A stretch of 64,000 nt of DNA. Origin: an uncultured Eubacterium sp. Lineage in GTDB: Bacteria; Bacillota; Clostridia; Lachnospirales; CAG-274. This document shows, in pieces, positions 8,585 to 16,953 of the stretch. Positions within the stretch are counted from its first letter, which is position 1; each line of letters opens with the position of its first letter. Position numbers and translations under genes: made by a program. The stretch spans positions 1 to 64,000 of the forward strand of contig URXK01000001.1 in the NCBI GenBank assembly GCA_900551755.1. The letters run 5' to 3'. Under the pieces are notes generated by a model that was not told the DNA's origin, ran no database searches, and was given only the letters and a program-made list of their open reading frames with translations.

Positions 8585-9943
8585 TTATTTAGCTGAACAC
8601 TTCTTAACAGCGTTTTCAAAAATATCAAGACCAGCCTCAAGCTGTTCATCAGTAATAACAAGTGGAGCAAGAAATCTAATTACATTGCCATATATACCAG
8701 CACTTTCAACAAGAAGTCCGTTGTTAGCACACTCTGTAACAATAGCTGAAGTAAGAGCTGCATCTGGTTCTTGAGTTACAGTATCCTTTACAAATTCAAT
8801 ACCAATCATAGCACCAAGACCACGAACATCACCAATGCAGTTGTATTTATCCTTCATTGCGTTATATCTATCAGTAACCTTCTTACCGATTTCACAAGAC
8901 CTTTCAGCAAGATTATCTCTCTGCATAATTTCAATAACCTTAAGTGCAGAAGCACAAGCTAATGGGTTACCACTGAAAGTACCACCAATAGTTCCCTTTG
9001 GTACTGATTCCATTATTTCTTCTCTAGCAGTAATTGCAGAAAGTGGTAAACCAGCAGCAATAGACTTAGCAGAAGTCATAATATCTGGTGCACAGCCAGC
9101 ATCTGCCCAATACTGAGATGCAAAGAACTTACCTGTACGGCAGAAACCAGATTGAACTTCATCAGCAACAAGTAATATACCAGTTTCATCACAAATCTTT
9201 CTAACAGCCTTAACCCACTCAATAGGTGCAGGAATAAAGCCACCTTCGCCCTGTAATGGTTCAACAACTATTGCAGCAATATCTTCAGCAGGAGCACACT
9301 GTTCAAATACCTTATAAATACTATCAACATAGAAGTCAATTGCATCAGCTTCTGTCATTCCCTTTGGCTTTCTATATAAATATGGGAAGTCAGCTCTGTA
9401 AATACCATCTGGGAAAGGACCCATACCCTTAGCATAAGCCTTTTTAGAAGTCATAGCCATTGTAAGAGTAGTTCTGCCGTGGAAAGCACCAGAGAAAACA
9501 ATGATATTCTTTCTTTTTGTAAATGCCTTAGCTACCTTAACGGCATTTTCATCAGCTTCAGCACCACTGTTAGCAAAGAATGTACGCTTTTTGTCACCCT
9601 TAACAGGTACAATTTCGTTCATCTTTTCAGCGAGTGTTACATAACCATCGTGAGTAATAATATTCTGCATAGCGTGGAAGTAGTTTTCAGCCTGAGCCTT
9701 AACTACAGGTACGATTTCTGGGTGACTATAGCCAATGTTAAGAACACCAACACCGCCAATCCAGTCTAAGAAAATGTTACCGTCTTCATCTTCAAATACA
9801 GCACCTTCGCCTCTTTTAATAGTTGTTGGATAAACACAACCAATAGCATCTGGTACAGCATTTCTTCTTCTCTTAATTAATTCTGCTGACTTTGGACCAG
9901 GTACAGTTTCAGTTACAATCTTTGGTAAAGCGTCTTTTAACAT
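8585..9943 (-). CDS. gabT: Class III aminotransferase, 4-aminobutyrate type
   Basis: PLP enzyme likely to convert GABA or a related omega-amino acid plus 2-oxoglutarate to the semialdehyde plus glutamate. The 452-residue chain has the class III landmarks: FFANSGAEADENAVKVAK for phosphate binding, FSGAFHGRT, EPLQGEGGFIPAP, LLVADEVQSGFCRTGKFFA, and the PLP-lysine segment DIMTSAKSIAAGLPLSAI. GTFSGNPLACASALKVIE follows. The start has CGGAGG 10 bases upstream. It is divergent from the PucR regulator and stands near a second aminotransferase (12200) and a permease-dehydrogenase fusion (14129), which supports GABA or polyamine breakdown. Substrate choice cannot be settled from sequence. Confidence 0.85.
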   Translation of the reverse strand: MLKDALPKIVTETVPGPKSAELIKRRRNAVPDAIGCVYPTTIKRGEGAVFEDEDGNIFLDWIGGVGVLNIGYSHPEIVPVVKAQAENYFHAMQNIITHDGYVTLAEKMNEIVPVKGDKKRTFFANSGAEADENAVKVAKAFTKRKNIIVFSGAFHGRTTLTMAMTSKKAYAKGMGPFPDGIYRADFPYLYRKPKGMTEADAIDFYVDSIYKVFEQCAPAEDIAAIVVEPLQGEGGFIPAPIEWVKAVRKICDETGILLVADEVQSGFCRTGKFFASQYWADAGCAPDIMTSAKSIAAGLPLSAITAREEIMESVPKGTIGGTFSGNPLACASALKVIEIMQRDNLAERSCEIGKKVTDRYNAMKDKYNCIGDVRGLGAMIGIEFVKDTVTQEPDAALTSAIVTECANNGLLVESAGIYGNVIRFLAPLVITDEQLEAGLDIFENAVKKCSAK

Positions 9944-10046
9944 ATTTCATTCCTCCGTTTATTTATATAAAAGTTTGTTTATTAAATAAAAAAACACAAA
10001 CAAAGAAATCTGATACAATCAAACCTCTCTGCCTGTGTATGCTTAA

Positions 10047-10074
10047 ATTATACCACTGTAAATGCAAAAATCAA
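10047..10074 (-). promoter_or_regulatory. Candidate promoter for gabT
   Basis: On the minus strand, TTGATT (10069-10074) is followed after 16 bases by TATAAT (10047-10052). This gives a leader of about 95 bases before gabT. The -35 box is imperfect, which would suit an activated promoter. Confidence 0.5.
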
Positions 10075-10111
10075 TGTGTGCTGGGTACTGATTTTTGATT
10101 AAAATTTGTGC

Positions 10112-10140
10112 TTTACGCACAAAGAATACTGTGTTATACT
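10112..10140 (+). promoter_or_regulatory. Promoter for the pucR-type gene
   Basis: TTTACG (10112-10117), a 17-base spacer, then TATACT (10135-10140), 47 bases before the regulator start. It is back to back with the gabT promoter, so one bound regulator could affect both. Confidence 0.65.
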
Positions 10141-10187
10141 ATATTTACCAATTAAGTAAGTTGTGATATGGTGGAGATGAAGTTGTT

Positions 10188-11309
10188 ATGGCTATTCGTT
10201 TAGACTCTTTAATAAACTCTTGTAGCAAAAGTTGTAAGCTAAAACTTGAGGCTGGTGAAAAAGGAAATTCAAATGCTGTTGTATGGGTTTACTTGGCAGA
10301 GGATATAGAAAATAAGGAATTTATAAAAAGTAATGAGCTTATAATAACAACTGGCTTTTTTACTGTAGGAGGAACTAGCCTTTTTGATTTTATAAAGGCA
10401 CTTATTGATAGAAATGCCTCTGGAATAATTATAAATACTGGCAAGTATATTATGGATAATGACATAAGTGAAGATATTAAAAAAATTTGCAATGATTATA
10501 ATTTTCCCCTTTATACTATGCCTTGGGAAATTCATTTGACGGATATTATGCAAAAACTTTGCAGTGAGCTTCTTGAAGATACTAGAAAGGAGCATAATCT
10601 TTCTACGGCTTTTAGAAATGCACTAATGCAGCCTGATAGAATTGAAAATTACAACGATATTCTTATAGAAAATGGTTTCGATGAAAATGTAGAATATAGA
10701 GTAATTACTATTTCTGGAAGTGTTGATGAGTTAAAGTTGAGAAATATTATTAATTCACTTTATATTAATGGGCATATTCTTGTTTATAAAAAATATACCC
10801 TTGTTATAGCTGTTAATAACAAAGCTTTACCAAAACTTGTTGAAAATATTGCAGAGCGGGAAGATGTTAAAAAATATTCAATAGGCATTAGTTCATTAAA
10901 AACTGGTATTGAAAATATATGTAGCCTTTATAATGAATCATTAGACGCTTTAAAAGCTGGCAATATAAATAATGATTTTATTACATATTATGACAATATT
11001 GGAATTATGGCATTGATTTTTGCTGTAAAAGATAGTAATGTATTAAAAGAGTTTTATTTAAAAAAGCTAAAAATTTTTGAAGATTATGACAGCAAGAATA
11101 ATACAAAACTTATTGACACCTTATTTTATTATTTAAAAACGGGAGGCTCTTTGTCGGCTACAGCTAGTTTAATGTATACTCACAGAAATACTGTAGGCTA
11201 TCGTATGAATAAAATAAGGGAATTAAGTGGTGTTATGTTTGACTCTCCAGAAGAAAGATATGACTATCTTACGGCAATTTATGTTAGAAAGGCGTTATTA
11301 GAAAATTAA
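10188..11309 (+). CDS. PucR-family transcriptional regulator
   Basis: A 373-residue regulator. The N-terminal part (about 5-125) matches the PucR sensor domain, with ENKEFIKSNELIITTGFF and the FIKALIDRNASGIIINTG repeat. The middle is a GGDEF-like regulatory fold of the CdaR type. The C-terminus (about 300-370) is the PucR helix-turn-helix: LIDTLFYYLKTGGSLSATASLMYTHRNTVGYRMNKI. Members of this family control purine, sugar-acid or GABA use, often as activators. Its position between gabT and the aminotransferase/permease genes suggests it controls them. It is followed after 18 bases by an XRE-cupin regulator, probably in the same operon. Confidence 0.85.
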   Translation: MAIRLDSLINSCSKSCKLKLEAGEKGNSNAVVWVYLAEDIENKEFIKSNELIITTGFFTVGGTSLFDFIKALIDRNASGIIINTGKYIMDNDISEDIKKICNDYNFPLYTMPWEIHLTDIMQKLCSELLEDTRKEHNLSTAFRNALMQPDRIENYNDILIENGFDENVEYRVITISGSVDELKLRNIINSLYINGHILVYKKYTLVIAVNNKALPKLVENIAEREDVKKYSIGISSLKTGIENICSLYNESLDALKAGNINNDFITYYDNIGIMALIFAVKDSNVLKEFYLKKLKIFEDYDSKNNTKLIDTLFYYLKTGGSLSATASLMYTHRNTVGYRMNKIRELSGVMFDSPEERYDYLTAIYVRKALLEN

Positions 11310-11327
11310 AAAGAAAGGAAGAAATAT

Positions 11328-11876
11328 ATGGATTATTTATCACACAATATTTCTGTTAATTTAAAAAGAATAAGAACTTCAAAGGGTATGAGCCTTGATG
11401 AAGTGTCAGAACAAACAGGTGTTAGCAAAAGTATGTTGCACCAAATAGAAAAGGGAGATGCAAACCCATCAATAAATGTACTTGGCAAAATAGCTAGTGG
11501 ACTTAGAATAGAGTTTATTGAGCTTATTCAATCACCACCTATGGATACTTGCCTTGTAAGGGCAGAGGATTTGATACCAACAAAGGAAATGCCAGGTAAA
11601 TATATTGTTTGGACTTGCTTTCCTTATGAAGATAATAGAAAGGTTGAAATATATAGAATAGATATTGAACCTGGTGGAGTTTATGTTAGTGGTGGTCACG
11701 GTGAAAAAACTAGAGAGTATGTGGCAGTTCTTGAAGGTGAGGTTACTATAGAAGTAAATTATAGCTCTAACACTGTTGCTAAAAATCAAGTATTTAGATT
11801 TGAGTCTGAACATACTCATACCTATAGCAACAATAATGCTGAAAAAGCAAGTTTCTTGTGTTTCTTTGTTTCATAA
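11328..11876 (+). CDS. XRE-family regulator with C-terminal cupin domain
   Basis: A 182-residue regulator. Residues about 8-62 form an XRE/Cro helix-turn-helix (LKRIRTSKGMSLDEVSEQTGVSKSMLHQIEKGDANPSINVLGKIA). Residues about 100-182 form a small cupin barrel (GGVYVSGGHGEKTREYVAVLEGEVTIEV). This layout is that of PuuR, the repressor of the putrescine-to-GABA pathway in Escherichia coli, and of many amino-acid responsive repressors. AAAGGA lies 10 bases before the ATG. Two tandem regulators inside one catabolic locus suggest layered control: the PucR protein may activate and this one may repress. The inducer is not known. Confidence 0.85.
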   Translation: MDYLSHNISVNLKRIRTSKGMSLDEVSEQTGVSKSMLHQIEKGDANPSINVLGKIASGLRIEFIELIQSPPMDTCLVRAEDLIPTKEMPGKYIVWTCFPYEDNRKVEIYRIDIEPGGVYVSGGHGEKTREYVAVLEGEVTIEVNYSSNTVAKNQVFRFESEHTHTYSNNNAEKASFLCFFVS

Positions 11877-12045
11877 ACAATAATGATAAGTTCAATATAA
11901 TGAACAAAATTCGATATATAATATATTAAAATAAAAATAATTAAATAAAAATTAGTGATAAATAATAAAAATAAATATAAAAAATATATAAAAATCCAGT
12001 AAACAAGCTATTTTCAGACAAAATATAAAAAAATAAATTTTAGTG

Positions 12046-12150
12046 TTGACAACAATGTAAAATTGTGCTAATATAAAGTTGTTCAAAATAAAGGACATAG
12101 TTAAGGCGAAGATGCTACTTCTAAATTAGAAGTGTGTCTCGCCTTTTTTT
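12046..12150 (+). promoter_or_regulatory. Promoter with attenuator-like leader
   Basis: A strong promoter, TTGACA (12046-12051), 17 bases, TAATAT (12069-12074), is followed by a transcript start near 12081. Only about 22 bases later a long hairpin begins. AAGGCGA (12103-12109) pairs with TCGCCTT (12139-12145) and ACTTCTA (12117-12123) pairs with TAGAAGT (12127-12133), with weaker pairs and two bulges between. Eight T residues follow. This is a full intrinsic terminator inside the 5' region of the aminotransferase gene, so readthrough must be regulated or the promoter makes a short RNA of about 65 bases. No known riboswitch fold is recognised. Confidence 0.7.
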
Positions 12151-12199
12151 TATCATTAATTAATTATTATATATTATATTAAAAACGGAGGAAGATATT

Positions 12200-13417
12200 A
12201 TGAGATTAAAGGACACAGGTTTAACTGCACAGGACATTAAGGATAAAGTAAAGAAGTATATGATTGAAACTTATGAGCGTTTCGATTTTCTTGCTGAAAC
12301 AGCAAAAGATATTTATATGTATGATGAAAACGGTACTGAATATCTTGATTTTTATGCAGGTATTGCTGTAAACTCTGCTGGTAACTGTAACGAAAAGGTT
12401 GTAGCAGCAGTAAAGGACCAGGTTGGTGATATAATGCATACATTCAACTATCCTTACACAATTCCACAGGCATTACTTGCTGAAAAGGTTTGTACAACTA
12501 TTGGTATGGATAAGATTTTCTACCAGAATTCTGGTACAGAAGCAAACGAAGCTATGATAAAGATGGCTAGAAAGTACGGTGTTGAAAAATATGGTCCACA
12601 TAAGTACAACATTGTAACAGCTGCAAAGTCATTCCACGGCAGAACTTTTGGTGCAATGAGTGCTACTGGTCAGCCAGACAATGCTTGTCAGATTGGTTTT
12701 GGCGATATGACACCAGGTTTTACTTATGCTGAATATAATAATTTACAGGCTTTCAAAGATGCTTGCACAGAAAATACAATTGGTATTATGATTGAGCCAG
12801 TACAGGGCGAAGGTGGTGTAAATCCTGCAACACAGGAATTTATGACAGGTTTAAGAGAATTCTGTGATGAAAAGGGTATCTTACTTTTACTTGATGAGGT
12901 TCAGACAGGCTGGTGTAGAACTGGTGCTGTAATGTCTTATATGAATTATGGAGTTAAGCCTGATATTGTATCTATGGCTAAGGCTCTTGGTGGTGGTATG
13001 CCAATTGGTGCAATTTGTGCTACTGAGGAAGTTTCAAAGGCATTTACAATGGGTTCTCACGGTACTACATTTGGTGGTCACCCAGTATCTTGTGCAGCTG
13101 CTCTTGCAGAAGTAAATGAACTTTTAGATAGAAACTTAGCTGATAATGCTAAGAAGATGGGCGAATACTTTATGAATAAGTTAAGAACTCTCCCTTATGT
13201 TAAGGAAGTTAGAGGTCAGGGCTTACTTGTAGGTGTTGAATTTGATGGTTTAAGTGGTGTTGATATTAAGCACGCTTGCTTTGATAGAAAGCTTTTAATC
13301 ACTGCTATTGGTGCTAACATTATTCGTATGATTCCAGCTCTTATTATTACAGAGGCTGATTGTGATAGAGCTTTTGAGATTATTAAGGAAGCTGTTGAGG
13401 AAGTAGCAGCTAAATAA
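12200..13417 (+). CDS. Class III aminotransferase, acetylornithine/GABA type
   Basis: A second PLP-dependent omega-aminotransferase, 405 residues, close in length to ArgD-like enzymes and about 45 residues shorter than the GabT at 8585. Class III features are present: YQNSGTEANEAMIKMARK, SFHGRTFGAMSATGQ, EPVQGEGGVNPA, LLLLDEVQTGWCRTG, and the lysine segment DIVSMAKALGGGMPIGA. The absence of any arg gene nearby and the presence of regulators and a permease-dehydrogenase fusion argue for a catabolic role, but an acetylornithine role is possible. It starts after an attenuator-like leader with CGGAGG before the ATG, and shares an operon with the next gene (12-base gap). Confidence 0.85.
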   Translation: MRLKDTGLTAQDIKDKVKKYMIETYERFDFLAETAKDIYMYDENGTEYLDFYAGIAVNSAGNCNEKVVAAVKDQVGDIMHTFNYPYTIPQALLAEKVCTTIGMDKIFYQNSGTEANEAMIKMARKYGVEKYGPHKYNIVTAAKSFHGRTFGAMSATGQPDNACQIGFGDMTPGFTYAEYNNLQAFKDACTENTIGIMIEPVQGEGGVNPATQEFMTGLREFCDEKGILLLLDEVQTGWCRTGAVMSYMNYGVKPDIVSMAKALGGGMPIGAICATEEVSKAFTMGSHGTTFGGHPVSCAAALAEVNELLDRNLADNAKKMGEYFMNKLRTLPYVKEVRGQGLLVGVEFDGLSGVDIKHACFDRKLLITAIGANIIRMIPALIITEADCDRAFEIIKEAVEEVAAK

Positions 13418-13429
13418 AGAAAGGACGAT

Positions 13430-14029
13430 ATGCTTATGAAACATATAGTAATAACTATTGGCTGTGAATATGGCGGCGGTGGTCCTGAAATTGGTAAGGT
13501 TGTTGCAGAGGCTTTAGGCATTGAATATTACGACAGAGACCTTGTTGATAAAGTTGTTGAAAAAACAGGTGTTAAAAGAGATTTAGTTGAACAGGCTGAT
13601 GCTGGTAAAAATGTCAAATATCTTTTTAATACTAAGTTTGGTCCGAGATATGCTAACCTTGCTGATACAGTAGTATATAATCAGTTCGATGTTATTAAAA
13701 ATCTTGCTGAAAAGTCATCTTGCGTAATTATTGGTAGATGTAGTGACTACATATTAAAGGACAGAAAGGATTGCCTTAACATATTTATATATGCTCCAAA
13801 AGATGCTAGAATTAAAACAATTATGGAGCAGAAAGATATTTCTGAAAAAGAGGCAACAGAAATGGTTGAATATTATGATGAACTCCACCATTCTCGTTAT
13901 AAGTATATGACAGGTACTTATAGAGGTGATAGAAGAAATCGTCATATGATGATTGATAGCAGTGTACTTGGCTGGGAGAAAACAGCAAAATACATTCTTC
14001 AATTAGTTGAACTTAAATTTGGAAATTAG
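13430..14029 (+). CDS. Cytidylate kinase-like protein
   Basis: A 199-residue P-loop NTPase of the cytidylate-kinase-like family. The N-terminal P-loop is degenerate: ITIGCEYGGGGPEIGKVVAEALGIEYYDRDLV replaces GxxGxGKS/T, so phosphoryl transfer to CMP is doubtful. A conserved CVIIGRCSDYIL and a YYDELHHSRYKYMTG segment are typical of this clostridial group. A second ATG at 13436 is also possible. The true substrate is unknown. It is co-transcribed with the aminotransferase (12-base gap) and followed by a strong terminator, so it seems to be part of the same catabolic unit. Its role there is unclear. Confidence 0.75.
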   Translation: MLMKHIVITIGCEYGGGGPEIGKVVAEALGIEYYDRDLVDKVVEKTGVKRDLVEQADAGKNVKYLFNTKFGPRYANLADTVVYNQFDVIKNLAEKSSCVIIGRCSDYILKDRKDCLNIFIYAPKDARIKTIMEQKDISEKEATEMVEYYDELHHSRYKYMTGTYRGDRRNRHMMIDSSVLGWEKTAKYILQLVELKFGN

Positions 14030-14040
14030 TAAGCAGCAAA

Positions 14041-14090
14041 GGCGTTGCAATACAAGGGTATATAAGCCCTGTATTTGCAACGCTTTTTTG
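14041..14090 (+). terminator. Strong intrinsic terminator
   Basis: An 18-base arm starting GGCGTTGCAA pairs with an arm ending TTTGCAACGCT, closed by an 8-base loop and followed by six T. It separates the kinase-like gene from the permease-dehydrogenase gene. No clear promoter is visible between it and 14129, so partial readthrough is likely. Confidence 0.85.
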
Positions 14091-14128
14091 TTTATTAATC
14101 AAAAATTGATTAAGCGAGGTACGGATAT

Positions 14129-16783
14129 ATGGAAAAGAAAAAATCGGAATTTGACAAAGTCTTTAGTATGTGGGACATACTTGTTATAGCCTTTGGTGCA
14201 ATGATTGGCTGGGGCTGGGTTGTATCAACAGGTGACTGGATTCAAGCTGGTGGTGTATTAGGTGCAGCTATCGGCTTTGGTCTTGGTGGCGTAATGATTT
14301 TCTTTGTAGGTCTTACTTATGCAGAACTTACAGCAGCTATGCCACAGTGTGGTGGTGAACACGTTTTTAGTTACAAGGCAATGGGACCAATTGGCTCATT
14401 TATATGTACTTGGGCTATTATTTTAGGTTATGTCAGTGTTGTTTGTTTTGAGGCTTGTGCATTACCTACAATTGTTCAGTATATTTATCCTCCATTTTTA
14501 AAGGGTTATTTATACACAGTTGCAGGCTTTGATATTTATGCTTCTTGGCTTGCTGTAGCAATTATTGTATCAGTATTTATTACTTATATTAATATTAAGG
14601 GTGCAAAAACTGCTGCAAAGCTCCAAACTATACTTACTGTAATTATTGGTGGCGTTGGTATATTACTTGTTGTTGCATCAGCTTTTACAGGTGATGTTTC
14701 TAATTTACAGGGACAGTTATTTGTAGGTGCATCATCTAAGGAAACTTTGTTAGCTGTTCTTAAGGTTGCTCTTGTAACACCATTCTTCTTTATTGGTTTT
14801 GATGTTATACCACAGGCAGCAGAGGAAATTAATGTTCCTTTAAAGAAAATTGGATATATACTTATTTTATCTATTGTTTTAGCTGTAGCATTTTATGCTC
14901 TTGTTATTATTGGTGTTGGTTACATTATGAGTTCAACTGATATTTTAACATCTCAGGAAGGCTCAGGTCTTGTTACTGCTGATGCTATGGCAAAGGCTTT
15001 TAATAGCTCAATTATGGCAAAGGTACTTATTATTGGTGGTATGTGTGGTATTGTTACTAGCTGGAACTCTTTCCTTATTGGTGGTAGTAGAGCTATGTAT
15101 TCAATGGCTGAATCATATATGATTCCTAGACCTTTTGTTAAGTTACATAAAACAAATAAAACTCCTACTAATGCTTTATATTTAATTGGCGTTCTTTCTG
15201 TTTTAGCACCTTTTGCTGGTAGAAAGATGCTTGTATGGATTGTAGATGCTGGTAACTTTGGTTGCTGTTTAGCATATTGTATGGTAGCTCTTTCCTTCAT
15301 TATTTTAAGAAAAAGACACCCAGAAATGCAAAGACCTTACAAGGTTAAGCATTATAAGTTTGTAGGTGCAATGGCTGTACTTATGTCTGGACTTATGGTA
15401 TTAATGTATGTAATACCTAATTCAGGTTGTTCACTTGTATGGCAGGAATGGTTAATGGCAGGTGGCTGGTGTGTACTTGGTTTATTCTTTGCTGTTTATT
15501 GCAAGGCTAAGTATAAGGAAAAGTTTGGCTCTCATATTGATGTAGCTGTTGACGAATTTGGTGATAATGCTGAATCAAGTGAAGATATTGCTATTGAAAG
15601 AGCAATTAGCAGAGTACATATTGGCGAAAAGGCTGAAATGGAAGAACCAGCTATTGCATTTAACTATAATTTACCTGTTAATATTGTATTTGGTTCAGGC
15701 AAGGTTAATAATGTTGGTGAATACACTAAGCCTTATGGTAAAAAGGCATTAATTGTTACTGGTGGTAGCAGTGCTAAAAAGTCTGGTCTTTATGACAGAA
15801 TTAAGGACGCATTGGCTAAATCTGGCATAGATAGTGTTTTATATGACAAGGTTAAGCAGAACCCACTTACAACTACAGCTGAAGAAGGTGCAGATTTTGC
15901 AAAGGCAAACGGCTGTGATGTTGTTGTTGCTGTTGGTGGCGGTAGTATTATGGACTGTGCTAAGGCTATTGCATTTATGGCAGTTAATGAAGGTGATGTA
16001 AATGACTATATCTTCAATAGATTAAAGAGTGATAATGCACTTCCACTTATTCTTATTCCAACTACTTGTGGTACTGGTTCTGAGGGTAACGGTTTTGCTG
16101 TTCTTACAAATCCTGAAACAGGTGATAAGAAGTCCCTTAGATGCAATGCAATTATTGCAAAGGTATCTATTGTTGACCCAGAGTGTATGATGACTATGCC
16201 AAAGCATATTCTTGCTTCTGTTGGTTTTGATGCTCTTTGTCATAGTATTGAGGCTTACACATCAAAGATTGCTCAGCCATTTACAGATGCTTTAAGTTTA
16301 TATGCTATTAAACTTATTAGTGACAATCTTGTAAATGTTTATAATGACCCTACTGATAAAGAGGGTTGGGAAAAGATTACTCTTGCAAGTACAATTGGTG
16401 GTATGGTAATAAATACTGCTGGTGTTACATTATCTCACGGTATGGAGCATCCTGCTAGTGGCTTAAAGGATATTGTTCACGGCAAAGGTCTTGCGGCTCT
16501 TACACCAGTTGTTATTGAAGCATCATACAAGGGTGCAAGATTTAAGTTTGGTAATATAGCCAGAATTTTAGGTGGTCTTACAGCAGAGGACTGTGCTCCT
16601 AAGATAAGAACTATGTTAAAAAATCTTGATTTAAACTGTACTCTTACAGATTTAGGCATTGAAGAAAAAGATGTGCCTTGGATGGCTGAAAACTGTATGA
16701 AGGTTTCAGCTGCTAGTGTAGCAAACAATCCTGTTGTATTTACACAAGATGAAATTGCTGAAATTTATAGAAAAGCCCTTTAA
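14129..16783 (+). CDS. APC permease fused to iron-type alcohol dehydrogenase
   Basis: An uninterrupted 884-residue frame. Residues about 1-455 are an APC-superfamily amino-acid permease with about 12 membrane segments, starting with MWDILVIAFGAMIGWGWV. Residues about 455-505 are a charged linker. Residues about 506-884 are a complete iron-containing alcohol dehydrogenase: the NAD(P) motif VAVGGGSIMDCAKAIA, and metal ligands Asp701, His705, His770 and His784, whose spacing fits the FucO family. With two omega-aminotransferases nearby, a likely role is uptake of GABA or a similar amine and reduction of the derived semialdehyde (for GABA, to 4-hydroxybutyrate). The substrate is inferred. An internal ATG at 15638 has only a weak AAAAGG before it, so separate translation cannot be excluded. 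Confidence 0.88.
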   Translation: MEKKKSEFDKVFSMWDILVIAFGAMIGWGWVVSTGDWIQAGGVLGAAIGFGLGGVMIFFVGLTYAELTAAMPQCGGEHVFSYKAMGPIGSFICTWAIILGYVSVVCFEACALPTIVQYIYPPFLKGYLYTVAGFDIYASWLAVAIIVSVFITYINIKGAKTAAKLQTILTVIIGGVGILLVVASAFTGDVSNLQGQLFVGASSKETLLAVLKVALVTPFFFIGFDVIPQAAEEINVPLKKIGYILILSIVLAVAFYALVIIGVGYIMSSTDILTSQEGSGLVTADAMAKAFNSSIMAKVLIIGGMCGIVTSWNSFLIGGSRAMYSMAESYMIPRPFVKLHKTNKTPTNALYLIGVLSVLAPFAGRKMLVWIVDAGNFGCCLAYCMVALSFIILRKRHPEMQRPYKVKHYKFVGAMAVLMSGLMVLMYVIPNSGCSLVWQEWLMAGGWCVLGLFFAVYCKAKYKEKFGSHIDVAVDEFGDNAESSEDIAIERAISRVHIGEKAEMEEPAIAFNYNLPVNIVFGSGKVNNVGEYTKPYGKKALIVTGGSSAKKSGLYDRIKDALAKSGIDSVLYDKVKQNPLTTTAEEGADFAKANGCDVVVAVGGGSIMDCAKAIAFMAVNEGDVNDYIFNRLKSDNALPLILIPTTCGTGSEGNGFAVLTNPETGDKKSLRCNAIIAKVSIVDPECMMTMPKHILASVGFDALCHSIEAYTSKIAQPFTDALSLYAIKLISDNLVNVYNDPTDKEGWEKITLASTIGGMVINTAGVTLSHGMEHPASGLKDIVHGKGLAALTPVVIEASYKGARFKFGNIARILGGLTAEDCAPKIRTMLKNLDLNCTLTDLGIEEKDVPWMAENCMKVSAASVANNPVVFTQDEIAEIYRKAL

Positions 16784-16813
16784 AAATATTTTTCAAACAA
16801 AATATTAAATTAT

Positions 16814-16850
16814 AAAAGCTCCGATAAAAGCAGATTTTGTCGGAGCTTTT
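16814..16850. terminator. Bidirectional-type terminator
   Basis: AAAAGCTCCGATAAAA pairs with TTTTGTCGGAGCTTTT around a 5-base loop, with A/T runs on both sides. It lies about 30 bases after the permease-dehydrogenase stop. Confidence 0.8.
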
Positions 16851-16953
16851 ATGTGGATATGTGACATTTTTTATTTCATTATATATTTTTCCTTTAAAAA
16901 AGTATATTTTTGTGATAAAATTAAACATTATACATTAGTTGACAGAGGTTATT

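Noticed and set aside
12200..13417. Calling the second aminotransferase argD
   Set aside because: The length would fit, but there are no arg genes and the context is catabolic, so no symbol was given.
14000..16800. Frameshift or missing stop between a permease gene and a dehydrogenase gene
   Set aside because: The frame is open throughout, the linker is charged and in-frame, and no terminator, strong ribosome site or start codon with good context lies at the junction. A sequencing error cannot be fully excluded, but nothing in the sequence points to it.
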